This document shows positions 30,601-40,139 of a DNA stretch of 64,000 nucleotides, piece by piece. The position numbers and the translations under genes were made by a program. How positions within the stretch are numbered: the first letter of the stretch is position 1; each line of letters starts with the position of its first letter. The notes below the pieces were generated by a model. That model was not told where the DNA came from. It did no database searches and was given only the letters and a program-made list of their open reading frames with translations. The DNA is from Methanospirillum stamsii (lineage in GTDB: Archaea > Halobacteriota > Methanomicrobia > Methanomicrobiales > Methanospirillaceae): NCBI RefSeq assembly GCF_003173335.1, contig NZ_QGMZ01000006.1, positions 145,310-209,309 on the forward strand. The letters are read 5' to 3'.

Positions 30601-31244
30601 ACAAAAAATTAATTTTTCTTACAGGTCTGACCCGGCATGATATTATTAATCATATATCAGCCGTGGGGCTAACACTGGATTTGATTCAGGAAGAAAATGA
30701 CCTTGAGGAGATTCATAAGTGGACTGCATCTGCTGCTGGTGTATGTAAAAATATGGAGGCAACCATTGGATTTACCAGAGAATATGAGAGTTTTGGTACG
30801 ATCTCAAGTGGATGGAAATTCATATACCCAATAATCGAATCCGCAAAAACAGAAATCCATTCTGAAAAGGTTGTGATTGAAAATCAGATCTCTCCTGACC
30901 TTGAGATATATGGAGAACCAATTCTTCGCAAAGTGTTTGTTACTCTGATGGAAAATGCAATCCGACATGGTGTGAACATTTCCAGAGTTAATTTTTCAGC
31001 TCATGAATCAGAAGGGACATGTATTATTACCTGTGAGGATGATGGAGCAGGTATCCCAACCGATAAAAAAAAGAGGATTTTTAATCATGGTTATGGGAAA
31101 CATACAGGAATCGGACTTTTTCTTGCCAGAGAGATTCTTTCTATCACGGGGATGTCCATCAGAGAATGTGGAATAGAAGGAAAAGGAGCAAAATTTGAGA
31201 TTGTAATTCCAGCAGGTAAATTCAGAATCACAAAAAAGGAATAA
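27639..31244 (+). CDS. CheB-CheR-PAS-PAS-histidine kinase fusion protein
   Basis: A 1201-residue soluble sensor. The CheB methylesterase domain (about 22-212) has its triad: S30 in GIGASAGGLEAF, H57 and D149 in FSGTGTDG. The CheR methyltransferase (about 228-490) has RISRRMSVH, a SAM site VWVPGCATGEEAYSLAI and NLLIYLEPELQ. A glutamate-rich coiled coil (about 665-745, repeated EELQSTNEEL) leads to two PAS domains (about 750-855 and 875-990), then an archaeal H-box LTRHDIINHISAV and a HATPase domain (NAIRHG, EDDGAGIP, GIGLFLAREIL). The chemotaxis domains are intact but no receptor-methylation operon is adjacent; the chemoreceptor gene follows convergently. Confidence 0.94.
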   Translation: MSGLSKEKSELRSIPERNNSSPPIVGIGASAGGLEAFEKFFHSVPIDTGIIYILVPHLDPDHESMLVDILGRVTKLSVLEAKDQMEVHPNHVYIIPPNREMTFCKRRINLSIPDTVHGQPMKIDLFFRSLAEELGDRAIGIIFSGTGTDGTLGLRAIQGVGGLTFVQDPKTAKYNGMPSSAINAGYATYVLPVEQIPARLIDTLKNFYDQKTGFSLVSSEPPVLDKKEALSRILQIIKSKTGHDFSQYKKSTILRRISRRMSVHTIEDLDGYAGFLQENSEEVRILFRELLINVTSFFRDPEAFEFLKNKVLLDLIRVKENFEAFRVWVPGCATGEEAYSLAIIIREVLDELEKDCKVQIYSTDIAEDVIAIARRGFYPPNIVTDITPERLNKFFVREETGFQVKKEIREMVIYATQNIIRDPPFIKLDLLSSRNLLIYLEPELQSRVIPAFHYSLNPGGILFLSRSESVGTHQDIFKPLSRKWKIYQATGIRSPVLATMETAQTNGILYPPTFHSDIPSGHKEPKVVELTKNALLKAYIPPSVVTDEDGNIIYVYGDTGKFLRPAQGQATLSVVEMAREGLQLELRSAITIAKTKKTIVVKKDLQVRTNGGFETVHLEVRSVTSSETTQNILIISFIVSDTDDLGEESFRKQHSGKKHIQPEPIKKLEEELQYTKENLNATIEEMQAANEELQSTNEELQSTNEELETSKEEIQSVNEEMMTVNAELQAKISQLAEMQNDMKNLLSSTGIGTIFLDTDFVIRWFTPEATTLYKLVVSDVGRKLCDIKSMIVQDDLIEEAQIVLDSLVPKEKEIKTMDNTWFLVRILPYRTLENVIDGIVLSFTDINIRKIAEEEVIQSREYAENIVNTIRDPLLVLDKNLTVVSASHSYYRIFHTSAPEIEGKKLTEINNNQWNIPHLISLLQTILPEKTSFEDIEVKHIFPDIGERILILNARVLTGKNGVPDLILLAIEDISELIRTKEAFEEANKKLIFLTGLTRHDIINHISAVGLTLDLIQEENDLEEIHKWTASAAGVCKNMEATIGFTREYESFGTISSGWKFIYPIIESAKTEIHSEKVVIENQISPDLEIYGEPILRKVFVTLMENAIRHGVNISRVNFSAHESEGTCIITCEDDGAGIPTDKKKRIFNHGYGKHTGIGLFLAREILSITGMSIRECGIEGKGAKFEIVIPAGKFRITKKE

Positions 31245-31334
31245 TTTTTTCGCTTTTTTAAAAAGCCTGTTAATTTATATACTCATTATCGGAACACTTA
31301 TTCTTTACCAGATACACCGGCAACCACCCCCGAA

Positions 31335-33443
31335 TCATTGAGTGCTGAACCTGCCCATGGACTGGGATATTCTGTCTATTGATGCTGTTGAATCGGTAAT
31401 GACCCGGGTAATCTGGTCAAGGGCTGCAGATGCCTCTTCTGTAGCAGCAGATGAGTCAACCGCTTCTTTTGCAGCCTGTTCAATTAGATCCCCAAGTTCA
31501 TTGACACTTGCAGTAACCTCCTCGACAGATGCTGCCTGTTCCTCACTGGCTCCTGCCACTTCACCAACCCTGATTGAAACCGTTCCAATTGCTTCAGCAA
31601 TTTTGTTAAATACCGTAAGGGTTTCTCTCACGGCAACATTTCCTTCTTCAACATCCACAAGAGATGTTTTCATGGACTCCGTCACTGCCTTGGATTTCCT
31701 TTGAAGGTCTGAAATGAGGGTCGCAATTTTTTCGGCTGATTTTTGAGATTCCAGGGCCAACGATTTCACTTCATCAGCAACAACCGCAAACCCAAGGCCT
31801 GCATCACCAGCCCGGGCTGCTTCAATGGCTGCATTGAGAGCCAAAAGATTGGTCTGGTCAGCAATAGAACTGATAACATTAACAATGGTCCCGATATCCT
31901 CCATCTGTTTTCCAATCTCACCAACGACCTGATCAGTTTCATTGACAGAGCCGGAGATCTTTTGCATGCCTTTTTCTACCCTTCCAACCAGAGAGGATCC
32001 TTCCCGTGAGAGATTATCGGTTTCCTGGGTCAGGTTTGCTACTTCATTTGCCTGTCCTGCTACAGAACCAACGGTAACCGAAAGGTCACTCATCGCCTGA
32101 AGAACCTGTGATACACCTTCTCCACTCTTTTCAGAGAGATCACTGACAACAGAAGCATTATGTGCCAGGTTTTGAGCTCCGGCAGTAACCTCCTCGACAC
32201 TGGCACTGGTCTCTTCCATTCCGGCAAGGAGTGAATCAACTTCCTTTTTGACCTGACCAATTGCCTGGCCGGTTTCGATACCAATTTTATTGAGTGAATC
32301 ACGGAAAGGAATGAAATCCCCTTTTACCGTGACATTTGTACTGAATCTTGCAGAAAAATCCCCGAGTGCATATGCTCCGGCAAGGTTCATTGCTTCATTT
32401 ACCGGACCAATGATATTATCAAGAGTAGTATTGATTCCAGCGATGATGTCACGGTAACCTCCCTTAAACTGATCAGCATCTCCCCGGATATTTAAATCCC
32501 CTTCTGCTGCTCCATTTGCGAGGGTTTTGGTCTCATCGATAAGACTGTTAATTGTTTCAGCGGTTAGCTTTAATGCAGGGCCGATTTCATCCCTCTCATC
32601 CATGATTGGGATAGATGACACTTTTTCTCCGCCGGCTATCTTTTTCATGATGCCGATAACTTCGTTCTGGAGATTATTTGCAAAATTATCCATGGTTCCG
32701 GAGAGTTCTCCAATCTCATCTTTCCTGGTCATTCCAAGTCTCATGCCGAGATGGCCGTGATTCATTTCTTCGATCATCTCAACAGTTTTTGAGAGAGGTC
32801 CGGTGATACTCCGGGTTAAAGCATATGCAAACCCGATACCAACTATAGCACCAATAATTGTGACAATAATCATGGAGGTTTTAGCTGTCTCGGCGTTACG
32901 ATCATTTTCAGCTTTAATCTCTTCGGCAACCTTAAGATTAGTCTCCATAAGGCTCGTAAGAGCAGTATTACACTGAGCCCGGTAATTTGCAAGAGGAGTC
33001 CCCGCCGAAAGAGAGGCTATGGCTTCAGGAATTTTGTTCTGTTTAACAAAGTCAATAGTTTTCATTGATTCCGAATAGTACCCTTTATAGGCAGTCTTAA
33101 AGGTCTCGAATATCTCTCGTTCTTCAGGATTTAGATTAACCTTATCAATGAGAAGAGTCTGCTCATCAACAAGTTTTAATGCAGCATCTCCTGATGCCAG
33201 ACTCACTTCCCGTTCTTCCGGAATTAGCATAGCCTTGTATGCATCCCCACGGAATTGTGTGAATGCTCCGTTAATGACACCGATATACTGGATTGGAAGA
33301 AGGCGATCCTGGTACATTTGATCACTCTTATCTGCGAGATTACTGATGAAAACAAAGCCCACCCCGGCAATTATTAACATTATGACTATCGTAAGCAGAA
33401 ATCCACCAATCAATTTCTTACCGATTTTCACATTTTCCAGCAT
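31335..33443 (-). CDS. Methyl-accepting chemotaxis protein
   Basis: A chemoreceptor of about 702 residues. An N-terminal helix (about 11-33), a four-helix-bundle ligand domain (about 35-190) and a second helix (about 192-215) are followed by a HAMP domain and a second HAMP-like segment, then the cytoplasmic signalling hairpin with the invariant tip [18 protein letters not shown]. Several glutamine/glutamate-rich heptads flank the tip as methylation sites. I prefer the ATG at 33443 because AGGTG precedes it by 6 bases; the frame reaches a GTG at 33452. It would signal to CheA, which is not in the window. Ligand unknown. Confidence 0.94.
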   Translation of the reverse strand: MLENVKIGKKLIGGFLLTIVIMLIIAGVGFVFISNLADKSDQMYQDRLLPIQYIGVINGAFTQFRGDAYKAMLIPEEREVSLASGDAALKLVDEQTLLIDKVNLNPEEREIFETFKTAYKGYYSESMKTIDFVKQNKIPEAIASLSAGTPLANYRAQCNTALTSLMETNLKVAEEIKAENDRNAETAKTSMIIVTIIGAIVGIGFAYALTRSITGPLSKTVEMIEEMNHGHLGMRLGMTRKDEIGELSGTMDNFANNLQNEVIGIMKKIAGGEKVSSIPIMDERDEIGPALKLTAETINSLIDETKTLANGAAEGDLNIRGDADQFKGGYRDIIAGINTTLDNIIGPVNEAMNLAGAYALGDFSARFSTNVTVKGDFIPFRDSLNKIGIETGQAIGQVKKEVDSLLAGMEETSASVEEVTAGAQNLAHNASVVSDLSEKSGEGVSQVLQAMSDLSVTVGSVAGQANEVANLTQETDNLSREGSSLVGRVEKGMQKISGSVNETDQVVGEIGKQMEDIGTIVNVISSIADQTNLLALNAAIEAARAGDAGLGFAVVADEVKSLALESQKSAEKIATLISDLQRKSKAVTESMKTSLVDVEEGNVAVRETLTVFNKIAEAIGTVSIRVGEVAGASEEQAASVEEVTASVNELGDLIEQAAKEAVDSSAATEEASAALDQITRVITDSTASIDRISQSMGRFSTQ

Positions 33444-33478
33444 TTCCATCACCTGATGATGTTCACTATGACATACAT

Positions 33479-33488
33479 CTTTATAAAA
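33479..33488 (-). promoter_or_regulatory. Likely TATA box for the chemoreceptor gene
   Basis: On the minus strand TTTTATAAAG lies about 40 bases before the chosen chemoreceptor start, in the 122-base divergent gap with the P-type ATPase gene; the leader would be short. Confidence 0.45.
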
Positions 33489-33574
33489 CAGATCATGATC
33501 ATTACATACTTATGCGTGCTTTTCTATAACCCATTATAAGAAATGCTTTACTTTCTCCGGTAAAATGGCTACAT

Positions 33575-36295
33575 ATGGCCCCGGACGAATCATCTCACTG
33601 TAAAAAGGAGATTAGATGGCATTCACTCCCGGAACCTGCAATACTGGAAAGACTGGTAACGGAAAAAAATGGTCTTACCTCATCCGAAGCCAAAACGCGA
33701 CTTTTAGAATTTGGAAAAAATGAACTTCCGGAAGGGAAAAAAGCATCTGTAGTAACGATATTTATTAACCAGTTCAAAAGCCCGCTTATTTATGTTTTAA
33801 TAGCAGCAGCCCTGTTATCCCGGTTTTTAGATCATCTCACCGATACTGCATTCATTACCATTGTAATACTCATAAATGCAATAATCGGCACAATCCAGGA
33901 ATGGAAAGCAGAACAGAGTGCCAAAGCGTTACAGCAATTATTCAAAATAACCGCTGTCGTTTCCCGTGACGGAAAGGAAATCCGTATCCCGGCAGAAGAA
34001 CTGGTTCCCGGAGATCTGGTTTTTCTTGAATCCGGAACACGTGTACCGGCGGATATTCGTCTTATCCAGGTAGCAGACTGCTCAATTGATGAATCTGTGC
34101 TGACCGGGGAATCAGTACCAGTAACAAAACAGCTTACATCTCTCCCAGATGACATTCCCCTTGGCGATCAGGTAAACATGGCGTTTGCCGGAACAACTGT
34201 GGTCAGAGGAATCTCTCGGGGGTATGTTGTGAACACTGGCATTTGCACAGAAGTTGGAAAGATTGCCAGTGCTGTTGCAGATACCATTGGTTCAAAACCG
34301 CCACTCATTATCAGGATGGAAAAATTTTCCCAGCATATTGCAATAGCAGTTCTGATTGCAACGTCAGTTCTTGGCCTGATTGCTGTATATCAGGGGATGG
34401 GCATTATTGATGTGTTCTTTTTCGCGGTAGCTCTTGCAGTATCTGCAATTCCTGAAGGTCTTCCGGTAGCTCTCACGGTGGTACTTTCAATTGCTGCTCA
34501 CCGGATGGCTAAAAGAAATGTTATTGTCAGGAAGATGACCGCAGTTGAGAGTCTTGGATCATGTACCCTTATAGCCAGTGATAAAACCGGTACCCTGACA
34601 ATGAATGAGCAGACCGCCCGACTCATTCTCCTGCCCGGACGTGAAGAGTTTTCGGTCACAGGAACCGGTTATTCGGGCGAAGGTGAGATAATTTCCAGTT
34701 CCGGAACACCAATTTCTGACCAGGAATCCCTCGACCTGCAGAGACTGACCCGGATTGCCACCTTGTGTAGTGAAGCTCAGCTGAAATTGGTTGAAGAGAA
34801 ATGGCACTATTCCGGAGATCCGGTAGATGTGGCATTTCTGGCTCTTGCCAGAAAATCCGGTCTTGACACCACCCACATTCAGGAAACCATTGACCGTCAC
34901 TTATTCATCCCTTTCGAAGCCGACCGCCGGTATTCTGCTGCAGCGTTTTCCAGTTCAGAAGGAGAAATATTCGGGATTAAAGGAGCAGCAGAAGCAGTAG
35001 TGCCTAATTGTACCCGGATGAGAACAAAGGAAGGAGATATTCCGGCAGATAACAGCATGCTTCTTGCAACCGCAGAAGAACTTGCAAAGAACGGGTACCG
35101 GGTTCTCGCAGTTGCACAGGCAATATCACCAGGAATTCCGGATGATCCAATAATAAACGGGCTTCCACCACTTGTATTGCTGGGTTATGTAGGATTTATC
35201 GATCCCATACGGCCGGATGCACAAAATTCTGTCAGGCAATGCCAGATCGCCGGCGTAAAGGTGGTTATGGTAACCGGAGATCATCCGGCAACCGCCCTTG
35301 CCATTGCAAGAGATCTTGGAATTGCCGATAGCCAGGATGAGGTTCTCACCGGCATGGAAATTGATGTCCTTGGATCGGTAGATATCCCGGAATTTTTCGA
35401 TCTTGTCCAAAAAGCCCGGGTATTTGCACGGGTCACACCGGTTCAGAAACTTGCCATTGTTGATGCTCTCATCAGGATGGGTCACTTTGTTGCTGTCACC
35501 GGCGACGGGGTAAATGATGCTCCTGCTCTTCGCCGGGCACATATCGGGGTTGCAATGGGTTCAGGAACTGATATTGCAAAGGATAATTCATCGATGATCA
35601 TTACCGATGATACCTTTTCATCAATCGTTGCCGGTATTGAAGAAGGACGTTTTGCATATGATAATATCAGAAAAGTTACGTATCTGCTTGTTTCAACCGG
35701 AGCAGCAGAAGTAATTCTCTTTACCTGTTCCCTGATAGCCCATCTTCCCCTTCCGCTTCTTGCTGTACAGCTCCTCTGGCTGAACCTGGTCACAAATGGA
35801 ATCCAACATATCGGTCTTGCATTCGAACCTGGGGAAAAAGGAGCAATGGAACGGCCACCACGGCCACCTTCCCAGGGTATTTTCAATAACCAGATGATCA
35901 GCCAGATCCTGATATCTTCAGTTGTGATGGGACTTGTCGGGTTTATTGCCTGGTATTATATGATACATACCGGAGTAGAGGAAAATACCGCACGAAACCT
36001 TGCAGTCCTCCTCTTTGTGCTCCTTGAAAATGTCCATGTCTTTAACTGTAGATCTGAGTATGTATCAGCATTCAAAACACCTCTAAAAAGAAATCTTTTC
36101 CTTGTAGGATCAGTATTAGCGGCCCAGACATTTCACCAGATTGCAATGCATGTTCCAATCCTCCAGGAGGTTTTGGGACTTCAGCCAGTAACCTTATCAC
36201 AATGGGTAGTACTGTTTACCCTTGCATGTACTACAGTCCTGGCAATGGAAATATTTAAACTGATTGGGCCGGGATTTCTAAAATATCACCGATAA
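33575..36295 (+). CDS. Cation-transporting P-type ATPase (type II, Ca2+-like)
   Basis: A 906-residue P-type pump. It shows the N-terminal cation-ATPase domain, the actuator motif TGESVPVTK, the membrane PEGLP motif in helix 4, the phosphorylated D336 in DKTGTLTMNE, the nucleotide-domain KGAAE and the hinge TGDGVNDAPAL, with four further helices at the C-terminus. PEGLP is typical of type II pumps (Ca2+, Na+, K+/H+); exact ion not decidable here. It is monocistronic, divergent from the chemoreceptor gene. It probably exports Ca2+ or another cation to keep the cytosol low. Confidence 0.93.
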   Translation: MAPDESSHCKKEIRWHSLPEPAILERLVTEKNGLTSSEAKTRLLEFGKNELPEGKKASVVTIFINQFKSPLIYVLIAAALLSRFLDHLTDTAFITIVILINAIIGTIQEWKAEQSAKALQQLFKITAVVSRDGKEIRIPAEELVPGDLVFLESGTRVPADIRLIQVADCSIDESVLTGESVPVTKQLTSLPDDIPLGDQVNMAFAGTTVVRGISRGYVVNTGICTEVGKIASAVADTIGSKPPLIIRMEKFSQHIAIAVLIATSVLGLIAVYQGMGIIDVFFFAVALAVSAIPEGLPVALTVVLSIAAHRMAKRNVIVRKMTAVESLGSCTLIASDKTGTLTMNEQTARLILLPGREEFSVTGTGYSGEGEIISSSGTPISDQESLDLQRLTRIATLCSEAQLKLVEEKWHYSGDPVDVAFLALARKSGLDTTHIQETIDRHLFIPFEADRRYSAAAFSSSEGEIFGIKGAAEAVVPNCTRMRTKEGDIPADNSMLLATAEELAKNGYRVLAVAQAISPGIPDDPIINGLPPLVLLGYVGFIDPIRPDAQNSVRQCQIAGVKVVMVTGDHPATALAIARDLGIADSQDEVLTGMEIDVLGSVDIPEFFDLVQKARVFARVTPVQKLAIVDALIRMGHFVAVTGDGVNDAPALRRAHIGVAMGSGTDIAKDNSSMIITDDTFSSIVAGIEEGRFAYDNIRKVTYLLVSTGAAEVILFTCSLIAHLPLPLLAVQLLWLNLVTNGIQHIGLAFEPGEKGAMERPPRPPSQGIFNNQMISQILISSVVMGLVGFIAWYYMIHTGVEENTARNLAVLLFVLLENVHVFNCRSEYVSAFKTPLKRNLFLVGSVLAAQTFHQIAMHVPILQEVLGLQPVTLSQWVVLFTLACTTVLAMEIFKLIGPGFLKYHR

Positions 36296-36389
36296 TTTTT
36301 CCGGATAAAACTGCCGGATTCATATTCTTGTTTTACCAGATGTATACACAGCATTCGGGTCATTATCCGGCATGTGATGCCAATAAACC

Positions 36390-37310
36390 ATGAAGGACAT
36401 ATTCCAAAATCCCGGCACGACATACGGGCAGTTGTTTGTTGTTATTGGAGCAGCTCTTATCAGTTTTTCTCCGGTATTTGTCGTCCTCTCCGGAGTAAGT
36501 GCGACAACTTCGGCATTTTACCGGATGGCACTCTCCCTTCCTGCCCTCTTGCTACTGGTTATCCTATACAAAGCAAAATTATGGCAGGGAAGGAGACAAT
36601 TTGGAATCGCTCTTTTATGCAGTATGGCATATACCCTTGATCTTTCCTGCTGGCACCAGAGTATTCTTCTGATAGGACCGGGCCTTGCAACAATCCTTGG
36701 GAATTTTCAGGTCTTTGTGCTGGCATTCTATAGCATCATAGTATTTCATACCAAAGTTACTGCACGGATTATTCTTGCGATTCCGGTATCAATCATCGGG
36801 CTCTTTTTAATTTGTGGACACGGAATTGAGGGAGGAACGGATGGTTTTTTTATCGGCACTATCCTGGCTCTTTCAACCGCCATCTGGTATGGAAGTTACG
36901 TCATCCTCCTTCGCTCCCTGCAGGTTACCTTTGATCTAAGCGGAAAGATATCCACTCTCTGCATGATATCAATCCTGACTACGATTATTACCGGTGTCAT
37001 TGTTATCCTTACAGGAAACAGTTTTACAGTCCCTGGAATCGATTCCTGGATGTATCTCACCGGTTATGCCGTCATCTGCCAGGTTGTCGCCTGGGTTCTC
37101 ATCTCTGTCGGACTTCCCTTTACCACTCCGATTAAAGTGGGACTAATTCTCTTACTCCAGCCTGCCGGGGCATTTATCTGGGACATACTTATCTTCCGGC
37201 TGCCATTTACCAGCGTAACCCTTGCCGGAGTATTTCTCACTCTCGGTGCAATATACTTGGGATCAACCAGTGATAGTTCACCAATCCCACAGGTGAGAAC
37301 TGATGAATGA
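36390..37310 (+). CDS. EamA/DMT-family transporter
   Basis: A 306-residue membrane protein with ten helices in two repeats, the EamA (DMT superfamily) layout. The first half contains SGVSATTSAFYRMALSLPALL and the second ends with LLLQPAGAFIWDILIFRLPF, matching the family. Substrate unknown; relatives export amino acids or metabolites. Its 3' end overlaps the macrodomain gene by 8 bases, so the two are co-translated. Confidence 0.88.
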   Translation: MKDIFQNPGTTYGQLFVVIGAALISFSPVFVVLSGVSATTSAFYRMALSLPALLLLVILYKAKLWQGRRQFGIALLCSMAYTLDLSCWHQSILLIGPGLATILGNFQVFVLAFYSIIVFHTKVTARIILAIPVSIIGLFLICGHGIEGGTDGFFIGTILALSTAIWYGSYVILLRSLQVTFDLSGKISTLCMISILTTIITGVIVILTGNSFTVPGIDSWMYLTGYAVICQVVAWVLISVGLPFTTPIKVGLILLLQPAGAFIWDILIFRLPFTSVTLAGVFLTLGAIYLGSTSDSSPIPQVRTDE

Positions 37311-37812
37311 CTGTGTTAAAGTTATAAAAGCGGATATCACCACCCTTCCTGTTGATGCAATCGTAAACGCTGCTAATAATTCTCTTCTTGGTGGTGGAGG
37401 AGTTGATGGAGCAATACACCATGCAGCAGGTCCAAAGCTGAAAGAATACTGCAGGAAACTTGGAGGGTGTAAAACAGGTGAGGCAAAAATTACTCCGGGT
37501 TTTTTACTACCTGCAAAATTTGTGATTCACACCGTAGGTCCGATATGGGGCGAAGGAAATGAAGAGCAGAAACTTGAAGACTGCTACCGTAATTCTCTAC
37601 TGCTTGCTGCAGATAATGGATGTAAAACCATTGCATTTCCTGCCATCAGCACGGGAGCGTATGGGTATCCGGCTGATAAAGCTGCTGGTGTAGCGATCCG
37701 GACCATCAGAATCTTTCTTCTACAGAATAGTTCAATCGACCAGATCATTCTGGCATGCATGGGAAACCATTCATATGAAATCTTACACAATGCATTACAA
37801 TCCATTATGTAA
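37303..37812 (+). CDS. Macrodomain protein (ADP-ribose hydrolase type)
   Basis: A 169-residue single macrodomain of the YmdB/MacroD type: IVNAANNSLLGGGGVDGAIH (about 22-41) forms the ADP-ribose pocket, and the second loop is AISTGAYGYP (about 106-115). Such enzymes remove O-acetyl from O-acetyl-ADP-ribose or ADP-ribose from proteins. AGGTGAG upstream supports the ATG at 37303, inside the end of the EamA gene. The pairing with a transporter is unusual; joint function not evident. Confidence 0.93.
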   Translation: MNDCVKVIKADITTLPVDAIVNAANNSLLGGGGVDGAIHHAAGPKLKEYCRKLGGCKTGEAKITPGFLLPAKFVIHTVGPIWGEGNEEQKLEDCYRNSLLLAADNGCKTIAFPAISTGAYGYPADKAAGVAIRTIRIFLLQNSSIDQIILACMGNHSYEILHNALQSIM

Positions 37813-37919
37813 AAAAGGAACGGAATCAGGAAATATTCCGGACCAGAGACTGCAAATCTGCTGGGATCTTTCCAAAACCTTCTGCTGGAGATAATGGAAA
37901 AAGGAAAAAAGAAAATTTA

Positions 37920-38798
37920 TTAATATCCACGGATTTCTGCCCGGACTTTTTCAAGGTTCTCAATCCGCTTCTCAAGGGCGGGGTGAGTTGAGAAAAGACC
38001 GGCAAGGGTCTTTCCGGATAAGGCCGGAATGATATAGAAGGCATTTGCACCTTCAGCGGCTACTTTTGCCTGGGTTGGCAGACGATCCATCTTGCCACTT
38101 ATCTTCTGGAGTGCTGATATCAGGGCATCCGGATTATTGGTTATGTATGCTGCACCCCTGTCAGCTGCAAATTCACGGTACCGTGATAATGCCATCATCA
38201 GAAGTGTTGCAATTACCCATACCACAGCCGCAACAATTCCGGCAATAATCCAGGCTCCACCTTGTTCACGGTTGCTGAAAAGGGAGGCAAAGAGGAAGTT
38301 ATTCATTATCATGGATGCAATCATGGCAACAAAACTTGCAACCGTCATAGTCAGAATGTCCCGGTTCTTGACATGCGAGAGTTCATGGGCCAGCACTGCT
38401 TCAAGTTCATTCTGATTCAAAGTCTGCATGATTGAGTCAGTTACTGCAACCACGGCATGCTTCGGACTTCTTCCGGTTGCAAATGCATTCGGCATCGGGG
38501 AGTGCATCACAGCGATACGGGGTTTAGGAAGTTCTGCTTCTGCGCATAATTTTTCAATAGTCCGGTGGAGTTCTGGTGCTTCATCGTATTCCACAATCTT
38601 CGAACCGGTGCTCATAAGGACCAGTTTGTCGGAGAAGAAATACTGGACAAAACCCATAACAACAGCTATTACGATGATAAAACCTGAAGGAAGACCTAAT
38701 GCAAACAGGACTCCCATAAATACAAGATAAACAAGTAAGAGCAGTGCCCAGGTCAGGAATATTCGTCCTGTCAGGCCTGCATCACGTTTCCACTTCAT
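37920..38798 (-). CDS. htpX: Membrane zinc metalloprotease HtpX
   Basis: A 292-residue M48B protease for quality control of membrane proteins. Two N-terminal helices (about 12-33, 38-55) and two more at about 152-172 and 183-205 fit HtpX. The zinc site is H138-E139-x-x-H142 in LAHELSH, with E209 in YREFAADRGA as third ligand. It faces the cytosol. The gene is monocistronic and convergent with the macrodomain gene. HtpX is usually stress-induced; no operator visible. Confidence 0.96.
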   Translation of the reverse strand: MKWKRDAGLTGRIFLTWALLLLVYLVFMGVLFALGLPSGFIIVIAVVMGFVQYFFSDKLVLMSTGSKIVEYDEAPELHRTIEKLCAEAELPKPRIAVMHSPMPNAFATGRSPKHAVVAVTDSIMQTLNQNELEAVLAHELSHVKNRDILTMTVASFVAMIASMIMNNFLFASLFSNREQGGAWIIAGIVAAVVWVIATLLMMALSRYREFAADRGAAYITNNPDALISALQKISGKMDRLPTQAKVAAEGANAFYIIPALSGKTLAGLFSTHPALEKRIENLEKVRAEIRGY

Positions 38799-38943
38799 AT
38801 CGGTCTAAGGTACTTTACTCTTCGAGGATAAAGAATTATACCAAAACAATAGATAACCAGTCTGAAGTTAAGAAGAAAGGATTTAATCAGGAATCGGAAA
38901 TGTGCATCCACCGCACCATTGGGCGTATAATCCGGCAATCATT

Positions 38944-39417
38944 TTAATCATCCTTTCCAAGAGCCAGCTGTACTGCTTCACCAGGTGAACAGCACCTGAT
39001 AACCCCCGGAATGTCCCATGAAAAAAGACCAAATACCGGAATGCCACTCTTTAATGAATAGGATATTTCAGATAGTGTGCCATATCCACCCCCAATGGCA
39101 ATGACTGCATCACTTGAACCGACCAGAATTACATTGCGTGCCTGATCCATACGTGTTTTTATTGTTATGGTGAGGTATTGATTACCTTCAGCACCTGGCA
39201 GAATACCAACCGTACATCCTCCGGATTGAAACGCCCCCCTGCATGAAGCTTCCATAATGCCTCCCATCCCTCCTGAAAGGAGACAAACTCCTTTACTGGC
39301 AAGAAGAGAACCTACTTCTGTCGCTACCTGTAGTTCAGAAGCACTTGGATCAGAAGCTCCAATCACTGCGATCTGTTTTTTTCGGGGACTTGATGAAAAA
39401 TCATCATTACTCATCAT
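38944..39417 (-). CDS. LOG/TIGR00725-like nucleotide-binding protein
   Basis: A 157-residue Rossmann-like protein: N-terminal IAVIGASDP, a middle LLSGGMGGIMEASCRGA and the signature GGGYGTLSE (about 109-117), a variant of the PGGxGTxxE motif of lysine-decarboxylase-like/LOG proteins. LOG enzymes cleave ribose-5-phosphate from cytokinin nucleotides; for this archaeal subgroup the substrate is not known. Start ATG 39417 or 39414. Monocistronic. Confidence 0.82.
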   Translation of the reverse strand: MMSNDDFSSSPRKKQIAVIGASDPSASELQVATEVGSLLASKGVCLLSGGMGGIMEASCRGAFQSGGCTVGILPGAEGNQYLTITIKTRMDQARNVILVGSSDAVIAIGGGYGTLSEISYSLKSGIPVFGLFSWDIPGVIRCCSPGEAVQLALGKDD

Positions 39418-39561
39418 AATCCATATGAAACATAATCACATAATCATGTTTTTTTGACAGGCTCATGATGATTAAAAAGAAAAGAAGACGGATTGATCTA
39501 TTTTTCAATATTCTGGTGGAAATGCTTATTGCTCACAAATTACCTAATCATCAGGAATACC

Positions 39562-40125
39562 ATGATAAAAAAGATCAATCAGCGGGTTGAAGAGTCGTTT
39601 GAATGCAGGATATTAAACCCGGTGGAATACTGGCTCTGGAAATTCAGATATGTCTCATTTCTTGCAGTCATTTTCTGTGCTTTTGCATCGGTTGCCCTTT
39701 TTTTAATGGGAACTATTGAAATAATTCACCCGGTTTCTGAGATCTTTCTCGATACTGCCGGGCTGAATCCGGGACATGAGGCACTTGAAAATGAAGAAGT
39801 CCTGAAAGGGTTTATCAGGGCACTTGACCTGTATCTTATTGCAGTTTTCTTCTTAATCTTTAGCTTTGGGTTATACGAACTCATCATATCGAAAATTGAT
39901 GTTGCCAGAGATGCCTGTGATGACGTTGAACATCCGCTTCTGCAGATAACCTCGCTCGATGAACTCAAAAGCAAGATCATCAAGGTCATCATTATCATCC
40001 TCATCGTGGCATTTTTCAAAAATGTCATATCGATGAAGATAATTGCAATAAGTGATGCATTCCTTCTTTCTCTGGCTATTCTGGCATTGTGTATCGGTTC
40101 ATATTTCCTGACCAAAGAACACTAA
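39562..40125 (+). CDS. YqhA-family (UPF0114) membrane protein
   Basis: A 187-residue membrane protein with three to four helices (about 32-55, 92-115, 140-160, 165-185). The sequence YLIAVFFLIFSFGLYELIIS and the C-terminal LLSLAILALCIGSYFL match the YqhA/UPF0114 family of unknown function. I chose the ATG at 39562, which has CAGGA upstream; the frame extends to a TTG at 39493 with non-family sequence. It is convergent with the heme operon, 14 bases from its last gene. Confidence 0.8.
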   Translation: MIKKINQRVEESFECRILNPVEYWLWKFRYVSFLAVIFCAFASVALFLMGTIEIIHPVSEIFLDTAGLNPGHEALENEEVLKGFIRALDLYLIAVFFLIFSFGLYELIISKIDVARDACDDVEHPLLQITSLDELKSKIIKVIIIILIVAFFKNVISMKIIAISDAFLLSLAILALCIGSYFLTKEH

Positions 40126-40139
40126 CTTTTTTTCACATT

